This document shows positions 1 through 14,600 of a stretch of 64,000 nucleotides of DNA, one piece after another. The notes beneath the pieces were generated by a model. The model was not told where the DNA came from. It saw only the letters and a list, made by a program, of their open reading frames with translations, and searched no databases. The stretch comes from Siphonodentalium dalli. Lineage: Eukaryota; Mollusca; Scaphopoda; Gadilida; Siphonodentaliidae. The DNA lies in contig CP136061.1 in NCBI GenBank assembly GCA_032622095.1, positions 265,208,077 to 265,272,076 of the forward strand, given 5' to 3'. A program made the translations under genes and the position numbers. Each line of letters opens with the position of its first letter. Positions within the stretch are counted from its first letter, which is position 1.

Positions 1-1291
1 CCCTTGCCTCGGAATTAGGTGATGCGTGTAGAAAAGTCGCCATATCTCGGCCAATCTTCGAGATATCGAGCTAATTTTTGCGTCATTGTGTTCGCATTTG
101 ATGCCCCTTTAATATTTAGTAGGGTTCTAGTAAGATATTGTGGCGATATTCTACTATATAGACCTATATTAATGCTGTTCAGTACATACATTTCGATTAT
201 ATCTGGCTTCCATCGACATAATAAGGCAAGTCGGTAATCGTTTAAAAGTATTATAAATTCCCCACCGAATGACACTAAACAATTGACGATTGGTTGAAGG
301 AATTTGAATTCATAGTGCATCTTCTGTAAACTTGAAAAAAATGAAGGGGCCACAATTTCTACATTTTTCAACCGATTCACAAAATTCACTCATAATGTCA
401 CTCGGTATATCTTATAGATACTTCACAACAATTTTGGTTCAAATCGGAGACCAAAAAAATATGACAATTTTTGCCCCCTCCCTAATATGGACCAATGTTT
501 TTGGATCTTCGTCAAAATTGCACCATTTCGTCTTCTTTCTATGGATAACACGCTCACATAAACCAAATCCAGTTCGCGTGCGTCGTCTAGGAGGAGTTTT
601 GTCCACAAGCACTTTCTCCTCAATCGATGTATGAATACAATTTTCGATGGTCTGTAACTTGGACATTTCTCAACCGATTTACAAAATTCTTTCAGGAGGA
701 TCATTAGTACACCCTATAGATACACGACAGTAAAAATAGTTGAAATCATCGAAAAAAAAAATTGCGAAAATTTTGCCCCCACCCAAAACCCAAAAATATA
801 AGTCCGTCCCTGTTCAAAACTTGTTTTCGTAGCAAGTTGATAACGGGTAACTACATAAAATCTCTCAAATATGGATACCGTGCATGTTATAGGCGGTTAC
901 ATGATATGAAATAAATCGAATTTTGCGAATCATGGGCGACAACTCTGTAGAAAAAGCGCGGACATAAATTATAATGTATGGATTCAATAGGGAATCCTGA
1001 GTTCTACATATGGTCCAAATTTTGAGTCTCTGCTGCTCATACTTTTCGAGATACAGCAACCCCATTTTTTCACAAAAAGGGAGATAACTCTGTAAACCAA
1101 ACGTGGACAACATCCTATATACTCTTATTAGTTAGAAATAGTATAGGTCTATATGCATACGAAATTTCAGCTCCCTATCTCTTGTACTTCCGGAGATATA
1201 AGAGTTGAAAAATTGCTTAGAATAATAATAATAGAGGAGAAAAATAATAAATTGAATAACAATATACTTCCATATTAAAATATGGAAGTAT

Positions 1292-2674
1292 AATAAGGGA
1301 TTCGCACGGAATTGATTGGTATGTCGATAGTATGGTTTATTGACATTTCTGTGTTCAGTTGGAACGTTCTGGCGTGACCCCCACCCTTGCCTCGGAATTA
1401 GGTGATGCGTGTAGAAAAGTCGCCATATCTCGGCCAATCTTCGAGATATCGAGCTAATTTTTGCGTCATTGTGTTCGCATTTGATGCCCCTTTAATATTT
1501 AGTAGGGTTCTAGTAAGATATTGTGGCGATATTCTACTATATAGACCTATATTAATGCTGTTCAGTACATACATTTCGATTATATCTGGCTTCCATCGAC
1601 ATAATAAGGCAAGTCGGTAATCGTTTAAAAGTATTATAAATTCCCCACCGAATGACACTAAACAATTGACGATTGGTTGAAGGAATTTGAATTCATAGTG
1701 CATCTTCTGTAAACTTGAAAAAAATGAAGGGGCCACAATTTCTACATTTTTCAACCGATTCACAAAATTCACTCATAATGTCACTCGGTATATCTTATAG
1801 ATACTTCACAACAATTTTGGTTCAAATCGGAGACCAAAAAAATATGACAATTTTTGCCCCCTCCCTAATATGGACCAATGTTTTTGGATCTTCGTCAAAA
1901 TTGCACCATTTCGTCTTCTTTCTATGGATAACACGCTCACATAAACCAAATCCAGTTCGCGTGCGTCGTCTAGGAGGAGTTTTGTCCACAAGCACTTTCT
2001 CCTCAATCGATGTATGAATACAATTTTCGATGGTCTGTAACTTGGACATTTCTCAACCGATTTACAAAATTCTTTCAGGAGGATCATTAGTACACCCTAT
2101 AGATACACGACAGTAAAAATAGTTGAAATCATCGAAAAAAAAAATTGCGAAAATTTTGCCCCCACCCAAAACCCAAAAATATAAGTCCGTCCCTGTTCAA
2201 AACTTGTTTTCGTAGCAAGTTGATAACGGGTAACTACATAAAATCTCTCAAATATGGATACCGTGCATGTTATAGGCGGTTACATGATATGAAATAAATC
2301 GAATTTTGCGAATCATGGGCGACAACTCTGTAGAAAAAGCGCGGACATAAATTATAATGTATGGATTCAATAGGGAATCCTGAGTTCTACATATGGTCCA
2401 AATTTTGAGTCTCTGCTGCTCATACTTTTCGAGATACAGCAACCCCATTTTTTCACAAAAAGGGAGATAACTCTGTAAACCAAACGTGGACAACATCCTA
2501 TATACTCTTATTAGTTAGAAATAGTATAGGTCTATATGCATACGAAATTTCAGCTCCCTATCTCTTGTACTTCCGGAGATATAAGAGTTGAAAAATTGCT
2601 TAGAATAATAATAATAGAGGAGAAAAATAATAAATTGAATAACAATATACTTCCATATTAAAATATGGAAGTAT
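1292..2674 (+). repeat. Representative 1383-bp unit (post-hairpin to next hairpin)
   Basis: One full unit read from hinge to hinge. A leader runs from 1292 to a GTGACCCCCACCC block at 1374. Five degenerate modules follow: M1 near 1421 (CGCCATATCTCGG), M2 near 1729 (GGGGCCACAATTTC), M3 near 2032 (GGTCTGTAACTTGG), M4 near 2314 (ATGGGCGACAACTCTG) and M5 near 2459 (AAAGGGAGATAACTCTG). M2 and M3 are about 302 bp apart and share CAACCGATT-ACAAAATTC cores. M4 and M5 are 145 bp apart and share ACTCTGTA starts and ACTT-CGAGATA ends. The unit closes with an (AAT)n tract at 2604-2616 and the hinge hairpin at 2647-2674. No coding potential is supported. Confidence 0.9.
2604..2674. repeat. Hinge of the 1383-bp unit: (AAT)n plus 28-bp hairpin
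   Basis: An (AAT)4-like tract, then TAGAGG, a short A-rich link, and a hairpin with perfect 13-bp arms, ATACTTCCATATT and AATATGGAAGTAT, separated by AA. The arms could form a cruciform or a hairpin in single-stranded DNA. The hairpin recurs in array A at 1264 + 1383n up to 17860, then at 17897, 19280 and onward every 1383 bp to 28961. In array B it starts at 31865, 33248, 34631, 36014, 37397, 37443, 38826 and 40209. Family and subtype changes cluster here. Confidence 0.93.
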
Positions 2675-5600
2675 AATAAGGGATTCGCACGGAATTGATT
2701 GGTATGTCGATAGTATGGTTTATTGACATTTCTGTGTTCAGTTGGAACGTTCTGGCGTGACCCCCACCCTTGCCTCGGAATTAGGTGATGCGTGTAGAAA
2801 AGTCGCCATATCTCGGCCAATCTTCGAGATATCGAGCTAATTTTTGCGTCATTGTGTTCGCATTTGATGCCCCTTTAATATTTAGTAGGGTTCTAGTAAG
2901 ATATTGTGGCGATATTCTACTATATAGACCTATATTAATGCTGTTCAGTACATACATTTCGATTATATCTGGCTTCCATCGACATAATAAGGCAAGTCGG
3001 TAATCGTTTAAAAGTATTATAAATTCCCCACCGAATGACACTAAACAATTGACGATTGGTTGAAGGAATTTGAATTCATAGTGCATCTTCTGTAAACTTG
3101 AAAAAAATGAAGGGGCCACAATTTCTACATTTTTCAACCGATTCACAAAATTCACTCATAATGTCACTCGGTATATCTTATAGATACTTCACAACAATTT
3201 TGGTTCAAATCGGAGACCAAAAAAATATGACAATTTTTGCCCCCTCCCTAATATGGACCAATGTTTTTGGATCTTCGTCAAAATTGCACCATTTCGTCTT
3301 CTTTCTATGGATAACACGCTCACATAAACCAAATCCAGTTCGCGTGCGTCGTCTAGGAGGAGTTTTGTCCACAAGCACTTTCTCCTCAATCGATGTATGA
3401 ATACAATTTTCGATGGTCTGTAACTTGGACATTTCTCAACCGATTTACAAAATTCTTTCAGGAGGATCATTAGTACACCCTATAGATACACGACAGTAAA
3501 AATAGTTGAAATCATCGAAAAAAAAAATTGCGAAAATTTTGCCCCCACCCAAAACCCAAAAATATAAGTCCGTCCCTGTTCAAAACTTGTTTTCGTAGCA
3601 AGTTGATAACGGGTAACTACATAAAATCTCTCAAATATGGATACCGTGCATGTTATAGGCGGTTACATGATATGAAATAAATCGAATTTTGCGAATCATG
3701 GGCGACAACTCTGTAGAAAAAGCGCGGACATAAATTATAATGTATGGATTCAATAGGGAATCCTGAGTTCTACATATGGTCCAAATTTTGAGTCTCTGCT
3801 GCTCATACTTTTCGAGATACAGCAACCCCATTTTTTCACAAAAAGGGAGATAACTCTGTAAACCAAACGTGGACAACATCCTATATACTCTTATTAGTTA
3901 GAAATAGTATAGGTCTATATGCATACGAAATTTCAGCTCCCTATCTCTTGTACTTCCGGAGATATAAGAGTTGAAAAATTGCTTAGAATAATAATAATAG
4001 AGGAGAAAAATAATAAATTGAATAACAATATACTTCCATATTAAAATATGGAAGTATAATAAGGGATTCGCACGGAATTGATTGGTATGTCGATAGTATG
4101 GTTTATTGACATTTCTGTGTTCAGTTGGAACGTTCTGGCGTGACCCCCACCCTTGCCTCGGAATTAGGTGATGCGTGTAGAAAAGTCGCCATATCTCGGC
4201 CAATCTTCGAGATATCGAGCTAATTTTTGCGTCATTGTGTTCGCATTTGATGCCCCTTTAATATTTAGTAGGGTTCTAGTAAGATATTGTGGCGATATTC
4301 TACTATATAGACCTATATTAATGCTGTTCAGTACATACATTTCGATTATATCTGGCTTCCATCGACATAATAAGGCAAGTCGGTAATCGTTTAAAAGTAT
4401 TATAAATTCCCCACCGAATGACACTAAACAATTGACGATTGGTTGAAGGAATTTGAATTCATAGTGCATCTTCTGTAAACTTGAAAAAAATGAAGGGGCC
4501 ACAATTTCTACATTTTTCAACCGATTCACAAAATTCACTCATAATGTCACTCGGTATATCTTATAGATACTTCACAACAATTTTGGTTCAAATCGGAGAC
4601 CAAAAAAATATGACAATTTTTGCCCCCTCCCTAATATGGACCAATGTTTTTGGATCTTCGTCAAAATTGCACCATTTCGTCTTCTTTCTATGGATAACAC
4701 GCTCACATAAACCAAATCCAGTTCGCGTGCGTCGTCTAGGAGGAGTTTTGTCCACAAGCACTTTCTCCTCAATCGATGTATGAATACAATTTTCGATGGT
4801 CTGTAACTTGGACATTTCTCAACCGATTTACAAAATTCTTTCAGGAGGATCATTAGTACACCCTATAGATACACGACAGTAAAAATAGTTGAAATCATCG
4901 AAAAAAAAAATTGCGAAAATTTTGCCCCCACCCAAAACCCAAAAATATAAGTCCGTCCCTGTTCAAAACTTGTTTTCGTAGCAAGTTGATAACGGGTAAC
5001 TACATAAAATCTCTCAAATATGGATACCGTGCATGTTATAGGCGGTTACATGATATGAAATAAATCGAATTTTGCGAATCATGGGCGACAACTCTGTAGA
5101 AAAAGCGCGGACATAAATTATAATGTATGGATTCAATAGGGAATCCTGAGTTCTACATATGGTCCAAATTTTGAGTCTCTGCTGCTCATACTTTTCGAGA
5201 TACAGCAACCCCATTTTTTCACAAAAAGGGAGATAACTCTGTAAACCAAACGTGGACAACATCCTATATACTCTTATTAGTTAGAAATAGTATAGGTCTA
5301 TATGCATACGAAATTTCAGCTCCCTATCTCTTGTACTTCCGGAGATATAAGAGTTGAAAAATTGCTTAGAATAATAATAATAGAGGAGAAAAATAATAAA
5401 TTGAATAACAATATACTTCCATATTAAAATATGGAAGTATAATAAGGGATTCGCACGGAATTGATTGGTATGTCGATAGTATGGTTTATTGACATTTCTG
5501 TGTTCAGTTGGAACGTTCTGGCGTGACCCCCACCCTTGCCTCGGAATTAGGTGATGCGTGTAGAAAAGTCGCCATATCTCGGCCAATCTTCGAGATATCG

Positions 5601-8600
5601 AGCTAATTTTTGCGTCATTGTGTTCGCATTTGATGCCCCTTTAATATTTAGTAGGGTTCTAGTAAGATATTGTGGCGATATTCTACTATATAGACCTATA
5701 TTAATGCTGTTCAGTACATACATTTCGATTATATCTGGCTTCCATCGACATAATAAGGCAAGTCGGTAATCGTTTAAAAGTATTATAAATTCCCCACCGA
5801 ATGACACTAAACAATTGACGATTGGTTGAAGGAATTTGAATTCATAGTGCATCTTCTGTAAACTTGAAAAAAATGAAGGGGCCACAATTTCTACATTTTT
5901 CAACCGATTCACAAAATTCACTCATAATGTCACTCGGTATATCTTATAGATACTTCACAACAATTTTGGTTCAAATCGGAGACCAAAAAAATATGACAAT
6001 TTTTGCCCCCTCCCTAATATGGACCAATGTTTTTGGATCTTCGTCAAAATTGCACCATTTCGTCTTCTTTCTATGGATAACACGCTCACATAAACCAAAT
6101 CCAGTTCGCGTGCGTCGTCTAGGAGGAGTTTTGTCCACAAGCACTTTCTCCTCAATCGATGTATGAATACAATTTTCGATGGTCTGTAACTTGGACATTT
6201 CTCAACCGATTTACAAAATTCTTTCAGGAGGCTCATTAGTACACCCTATAGATACACGACAGTAAAAATAGTTGAAATCATCGAAAAAAAAAATTGCGAA
6301 AATTTTGCCCCCACCCAAAACCCAAAAATATAAGTCCGTCCCTGTTCAAAACTTGTTTTCGTAGCAAGTTGATAACGGGTAACTACATAAAATCTCTCAA
6401 ATATGGATACCGTGCATGTTATAGGCGGTTACATGATATGAAATAAATCGAATTTTGCGAATCATGGGCGACAACTCTGTAGAAAAAGCGCGGACATAAA
6501 TTATAATGTATGGATTCAATAGGGAATCCTGAGTTCTACATATGGTCCAAATTTTGAGTCTCTGCTGCTCATACTTTTCGAGATACAGCAACCCCATTTT
6601 TTCACAAAAAGGGAGATAACTCTGTAAACCAAACGTGGACAACATCCTATATACTCTTATTAGTTAGAAATAGTATAGGTCTATATGCATACGAAATTTC
6701 AGCTCCCTATCTCTTGTACTTCCGGAGATATAAGAGTTGAAAAATTGCTTAGAATAATAATAATAGAGGAGAAAAATAATAAATTGAATAACAATATACT
6801 TCCATATTAAAATATGGAAGTATAATAAGGGATTCGCACGGAATTGATTGGTATGTCGATAGTATGGTTTATTGACATTTCTGTGTTCAGTTGGAACGTT
6901 CTGGCGTGACCCCCACCCTTGCCTCGGAATTAGGTGATGCGTGTAGAAAAGTCGCCATATCTCGGCCAATCTTCGAGATATCGAGCTAATTTTTGCGTCA
7001 TTGTGTTCGCATTTGATGCCCCTTTAATATTTAGTAGGGTTCTAGTAAGATATTGTGGCGATATTCTACTATATAGACCTATATTAATGCTGTTCAGTAC
7101 ATACATTTCGATTATATCTGGCTTCCATCGACATAATAAGGCAAGTCGGTAATCGTTTAAAAGTATTATAAATTCCCCACCGAATGACACTAAACAATTG
7201 ACGATTGGTTGAAGGAATTTGAATTCATAGTGCATCTTCTGTAAACTTGAAAAAAATGAAGGGGCCACAATTTCTACATTTTTCAACCGATTCACAAAAT
7301 TCACTCATAATGTCACTCGGTATATCTTATAGATACTTCACAACAATTTTGGTTCAAATCGGAGACCAAAAAAATATGACAATTTTTGCCCCCTCCCTAA
7401 TATGGACCAATGTTTTTGGATCTTCGTCAAAATTGCACCATTTCGTCTTCTTTCTATGGATAACACGCTCACATAAACCAAATCCAGTTCGCGTGCGTCG
7501 TCTAGGAGGAGTTTTGTCCACAAGCACTTTCTCCTCAATCGATGTATGAATACAATTTTCGATGGTCTGTAACTTGGACATTTCTCAACCGATTTACAAA
7601 ATTCTTTCAGGAGGATCATTAGTACACCCTATAGATACACGACAGTAAAAATAGTTGAAATCATCGAAAAAAAAAATTGCGAAAATTTTGCCCCCACCCA
7701 AAACCCAAAAATATAAGTCCGTCCCTGTTCAAAACTTGTTTTCGTAGCAAGTTGATAACGGGTAACTACATAAAATCTCTCAAATATGGATACCGTGCAT
7801 GTTATAGGCGGTTACATGATATGAAATAAATCGAATTTTGCGAATCATGGGCGACAACTCTGTAGAAAAAGCGCGGACATAAATTATAATGTATGGATTC
7901 AATAGGGAATCCTGAGTTCTACATATGGTCCAAATTTTGAGTCTCTGCTGCTCATACTTTTCGAGATACAGCAACCCCATTTTTTCACAAAAAGGGAGAT
8001 AACTCTGTAAACCAAACGTGGACAACATCCTATATACTCTTATTAGTTAGAAATAGTATAGGTCTATATGCATACGAAATTTCAGCTCCCTATCTCTTGT
8101 ACTTCCGGAGATATAAGAGTTGAAAAATTGCTTAGAATAATAATAATAGAGGAGAAAAATAATAAATTGAATAACAATATACTTCCATATTAAAATATGG
8201 AAGTATAATAAGGGATTCGCACGGAATTGATTGGTATGTCGATAGTATGGTTTATTGACATTTCTGTGTTCAGTTGGAACGTTCTGGCGTGACCCCCACC
8301 CTTGCCTCGGAATTAGGTGATGCGTGTAGAAAAGTCGCCATATCTCGGCCAATCTTCGAGATATCGAGCTAATTTTTGCGTCATTGTGTTCGCATTTGAT
8401 GCCCCTTTAATATTTAGTAGGGTTCTAGTAAGATATTGTGGCGATATTCTACTATATAGACCTATATTAATGCTGTTCAGTACATACATTTCGATTATAT
8501 CTGGCTTCCATCGACATAATAAGGCAAGTCGGTAATCGTTTAAAAGTATTATAAATTCCCCACCGAATGACACTAAACAATTGACGATTGGTTGAAGGAA

Positions 8601-11600
8601 TTTGAATTCATAGTGCATCTTCTGTAAACTTGAAAAAAATGAAGGGGCCACAATTTCTACATTTTTCAACCGATTCACAAAATTCACTCATAATGTCACT
8701 CGGTATATCTTATAGATACTTCACAACAATTTTGGTTCAAATCGGAGACCAAAAAAATATGACAATTTTTGCCCCCTCCCTAATATGGACCAATGTTTTT
8801 GGATCTTCGTCAAAATTGCACCATTTCGTCTTCTTTCTATGGATAACACGCTCACATAAACCAAATCCAGTTCGCGTGCGTCGTCTAGGAGGAGTTTTGT
8901 CCACAAGCACTTTCTCCTCAATCGATGTATGAATACAATTTTCGATGGTCTGTAACTTGGACATTTCTCAACCGATTTACAAAATTCTTTCAGGAGGATC
9001 ATTAGTACACCCTATAGATACACGACAGTAAAAATAGTTGAAATCATCGAAAAAAAAAATTGCGAAAATTTTGCCCCCACCCAAAACCCAAAAATATAAG
9101 TCCGTCCCTGTTCAAAACTTGTTTTCGTAGCAAGTTGATAACGGGTAACTACATAAAATCTCTCAAATATGGATACCGTGCATGTTATAGGCGGTTACAT
9201 GATATGAAATAAATCGAATTTTGCGAATCATGGGCGACAACTCTGTAGAAAAAGCGCGGACATAAATTATAATGTATGGATTCAATAGGGAATCCTGAGT
9301 TCTACATATGGTCCAAATTTTGAGTCTCTGCTGCTCATACTTTTCGAGATACAGCAACCCCATTTTTTCACAAAAAGGGAGATAACTCTGTAAACCAAAC
9401 GTGGACAACATCCTATATACTCTTATTAGTTAGAAATAGTATAGGTCTATATGCATACGAAATTTCAGCTCCCTATCTCTTGTACTTCCGGAGATATAAG
9501 AGTTGAAAAATTGCTTAGAATAATAATAATAGAGGAGAAAAATAATAAATTGAATAACAATATACTTCCATATTAAAATATGGAAGTATAATAAGGGATT
9601 CGCACGGAATTGATTGGTATGTCGATAGTATGGTTTATTGACATTTCTGTGTTCAGTTGGAACGTTCTGGCGTGACCCCCACCCTTGCCTCGGAATTAGG
9701 TGATGCGTGTAGAAAAGTCGCCATATCTCGGCCAATCTTCGAGATATCGAGCTAATTTTTGCGTCATTGTGTTCGCATTTGATGCCCCTTTAATATTTAG
9801 TAGGGTTCTAGTAAGATATTGTGGCGATATTCTACTATATAGACCTATATTAATGCTGTTCAGTACATACATTTCGATTATATCTGGCTTCCATCGACAT
9901 AATAAGGCAAGTCGGTAATCGTTTAAAAGTATTATAAATTCCCCACCGAATGACACTAAACAATTGACGATTGGTTGAAGGAATTTGAATTCATAGTGCA
10001 TCTTCTGTAAACTTGAAAAAAATGAAGGGGCCACAATTTCTACATTTTTCAACCGATTCACAAAATTCACTCATAATGTCACTCGGTATATCTTATAGAT
10101 ACTTCACAACAATTTTGGTTCAAATCGGAGACCAAAAAAATATGACAATTTTTGCCCCCTCCCTAATATGGACCAATGTTTTTGGATCTTCGTCAAAATT
10201 GCACCATTTCGTCTTCTTTCTATGGATAACACGCTCACATAAACCAAATCCAGTTCGCGTGCGTCGTCTAGGAGGAGTTTTGTCCACAAGCACTTTCTCC
10301 TCAATCGATGTATGAATACAATTTTCGATGGTCTGTAACTTGGACATTTCTCAACCGATTTACAAAATTCTTTCAGGAGGATCATTAGTACACCCTATAG
10401 ATACACGACAGTAAAAATAGTTGAAATCATCGAAAAAAAAAATTGCGAAAATTTTGCCCCCACCCAAAACCCAAAAATATAAGTCCGTCCCTGTTCAAAA
10501 CTTGTTTTCGTAGCAAGTTGATAACGGGTAACTACATAAAATCTCTCAAATATGGATACCGTGCATGTTATAGGCGGTTACATGATATGAAATAAATCGA
10601 ATTTTGCGAATCATGGGCGACAACTCTGTAGAAAAAGCGCGGACATAAATTATAATGTATGGATTCAATAGGGAATCCTGAGTTCTACATATGGTCCAAA
10701 TTTTGAGTCTCTGCTGCTCATACTTTTCGAGATACAGCAACCCCATTTTTTCACAAAAAGGGAGATAACTCTGTAAACCAAACGTGGACAACATCCTATA
10801 TACTCTTATTAGTTAGAAATAGTATAGGTCTATATGCATACGAAATTTCAGCTCCCTATCTCTTGTACTTCCGGAGATATAAGAGTTGAAAAATTGCTTA
10901 GAATAATAATAATAGAGGAGAAAAATAATAAATTGAATAACAATATACTTCCATATTAAAATATGGAAGTATAATAAGGGATTCGCACGGAATTGATTGG
11001 TATGTCGATAGTATGGTTTATTGACATTTCTGTGTTCAGTTGGAACGTTCTGGCGTGACCCCCACCCTTGCCTCGGAATTAGGTGATGCGTGTAGAAAAG
11101 TCGCCATATCTCGGCCAATCTTCGAGATATCGAGCTAATTTTTGCGTCATTGTGTTCGCATTTGATGCCCCTTTAATATTTAGTAGGGTTCTAGTAAGAT
11201 ATTGTGGCGATATTCTACTATATAGACCTATATTAATGCTGTTCAGTACATACATTTCGATTATATCTGGCTTCCATCGACATAATAAGGCAAGTCGGTA
11301 ATCGTTTAAAAGTATTATAAATTCCCCACCGAATGACACTAAACAATTGACGATTGGTTGAAGGAATTTGAATTCATAGTGCATCTTCTGTAAACTTGAA
11401 AAAAATGAAGGGGCCACAATTTCTACATTTTTCAACCGATTCACAAAATTCACTCATAATGTCACTCGGTATATCTTATAGATACTTCACAACAATTTTG
11501 GTTCAAATCGGAGACCAAAAAAATATGACAATTTTTGCCCCCTCCCTAATATGGACCAATGTTTTTGGATCTTCGTCAAAATTGCACCATTTCGTCTTCT

Positions 11601-14600
11601 TTCTATGGATAACACGCTCACATAAACCAAATCCAGTTCGCGTGCGTCGTCTAGGAGGAGTTTTGTCCACAAGCACTTTCTCCTCAATCGATGTATGAAT
11701 ACAATTTTCGATGGTCTGTAACTTGGACATTTCTCAACCGATTTACAAAATTCTTTCAGGAGGATCATTAGTACACCCTATAGATACACGACAGTAAAAA
11801 TAGTTGAAATCATCGAAAAAAAAAATTGCGAAAATTTTGCCCCCACCCAAAACCCAAAAATATAAGTCCGTCCCTGTTCAAAACTTGTTTTCGTAGCAAG
11901 TTGATAACGGGTAACTACATAAAATCTCTCAAATATGGATACCGTGCATGTTATAGGCGGTTACATGATATGAAATAAATCGAATTTTGCGAATCATGGG
12001 CGACAACTCTGTAGAAAAAGCGCGGACATAAATTATAATGTATGGATTCAATAGGGAATCCTGAGTTCTACATATGGTCCAAATTTTGAGTCTCTGCTGC
12101 TCATACTTTTCGAGATACAGCAACCCCATTTTTTCACAAAAAGGGAGATAACTCTGTAAACCAAACGTGGACAACATCCTATATACTCTTATTAGTTAGA
12201 AATAGTATAGGTCTATATGCATACGAAATTTCAGCTCCCTATCTCTTGTACTTCCGGAGATATAAGAGTTGAAAAATTGCTTAGAATAATAATAATAGAG
12301 GAGAAAAATAATAAATTGAATAACAATATACTTCCATATTAAAATATGGAAGTATAATAAGGGATTCGCACGGAATTGATTGGTATGTCGATAGTATGGT
12401 TTATTGACATTTCTGTGTTCAGTTGGAACGTTCTGGCGTGACCCCCACCCTTGCCTCGGAATTAGGTGATGCGTGTAGAAAAGTCGCCATATCTCGGCCA
12501 ATCTTCGAGATATCGAGCTAATTTTTGCGTCATTGTGTTCGCATTTGATGCCCCTTTAATATTTAGTAGGGTTCTAGTAAGATATTGTGGCGATATTCTA
12601 CTATATAGACCTATATTAATGCTGTTCAGTACATACATTTCGATTATATCTGGCTTCCATCGACATAATAAGGCAAGTCGGTAATCGTTTAAAAGTATTA
12701 TAAATTCCCCACCGAATGACACTAAACAATTGACGATTGGTTGAAGGAATTTGAATTCATAGTGCATCTTCTGTAAACTTGAAAAAAATGAAGGGGCCAC
12801 AATTTCTACATTTTTCAACCGATTCACAAAATTCACTCATAATGTCACTCGGTATATCTTATAGATACTTCACAACAATTTTGGTTCAAATCGGAGACCA
12901 AAAAAATATGACAATTTTTGCCCCCTCCCTAATATGGACCAATGTTTTTGGATCTTCGTCAAAATTGCACCATTTCGTCTTCTTTCTATGGATAACACGC
13001 TCACATAAACCAAATCCAGTTCGCGTGCGTCGTCTAGGAGGAGTTTTGTCCACAAGCACTTTCTCCTCAATCGATGTATGAATACAATTTTCGATGGTCT
13101 GTAACTTGGACATTTCTCAACCGATTTACAAAATTCTTTCAGGAGGATCATTAGTACACCCTATAGATACACGACAGTAAAAATAGTTGAAATCATCGAA
13201 AAAAAAAATTGCGAAAATTTTGCCCCCACCCAAAACCCAAAAATATAAGTCCGTCCCTGTTCAAAACTTGTTTTCGTAGCAAGTTGATAACGGGTAACTA
13301 CATAAAATCTCTCAAATATGGATACCGTGCATGTTATAGGCGGTTACATGATATGAAATAAATCGAATTTTGCGAATCATGGGCGACAACTCTGTAGAAA
13401 AAGCGCGGACATAAATTATAATGTATGGATTCAATAGGGAATCCTGAGTTCTACATATGGTCCAAATTTTGAGTCTCTGCTGCTCATACTTTTCGAGATA
13501 CAGCAACCCCATTTTTTCACAAAAAGGGAGATAACTCTGTAAACCAAACGTGGACAACATCCTATATACTCTTATTAGTTAGAAATAGTATAGGTCTATA
13601 TGCATACGAAATTTCAGCTCCCTATCTCTTGTACTTCCGGAGATATAAGAGTTGAAAAATTGCTTAGAATAATAATAATAGAGGAGAAAAATAATAAATT
13701 GAATAACAATATACTTCCATATTAAAATATGGAAGTATAATAAGGGATTCGCACGGAATTGATTGGTATGTCGATAGTATGGTTTATTGACATTTCTGTG
13801 TTCAGTTGGAACGTTCTGGCGTGACCCCCACCCTTGCCTCGGAATTAGGTGATGCGTGTAGAAAAGTCGCCATATCTCGGCCAATCTTCGAGATATCGAG
13901 CTAATTTTTGCGTCATTGTGTTCGCATTTGATGCCCCTTTAATATTTAGTAGGGTTCTAGTAAGATATTGTGGCGATATTCTACTATATAGACCTATATT
14001 AATGCTGTTCAGTACATACATTTCGATTATATCTGGCTTCCATCGACATAATAAGGCAAGTCGGTAATCGTTTAAAAGTATTATAAATTCCCCACCGAAT
14101 GACACTAAACAATTGACGATTGGTTGAAGGAATTTGAATTCATAGTGCATCTTCTGTAAACTTGAAAAAAATGAAGGGGCCACAATTTCTACATTTTTCA
14201 ACCGATTCACAAAATTCACTCATAATGTCACTCGGTATATCTTATAGATACTTCACAACAATTTTGGTTCAAATCGGAGACCAAAAAAATATGACAATTT
14301 TTGCCCCCTCCCTAATATGGACCAATGTTTTTGGATCTTCGTCAAAATTGCACCATTTCGTCTTCTTTCTATGGATAACACGCTCACATAAACCAAATCC
14401 AGTTCGCGTGCGTCGTCTAGGAGGAGTTTTGTCCACAAGCACTTTCTCCTCAATCGATGTATGAATACAATTTTCGATGGTCTGTAACTTGGACATTTCT
14501 CAACCGATTTACAAAATTCTTTCAGGAGGATCATTAGTACACCCTATAGATACACGACAGTAAAAATAGTTGAAATCATCGAAAAAAAAAATTGCGAAAA

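Noticed and set aside
15-704. Recurring short open frames in the 1383-bp units (72-124 residues, both strands)
   Set aside because: They recur only because the units are copies. They overlap one another in several frames, have no recognisable domain, and are not conserved between the two unit families.
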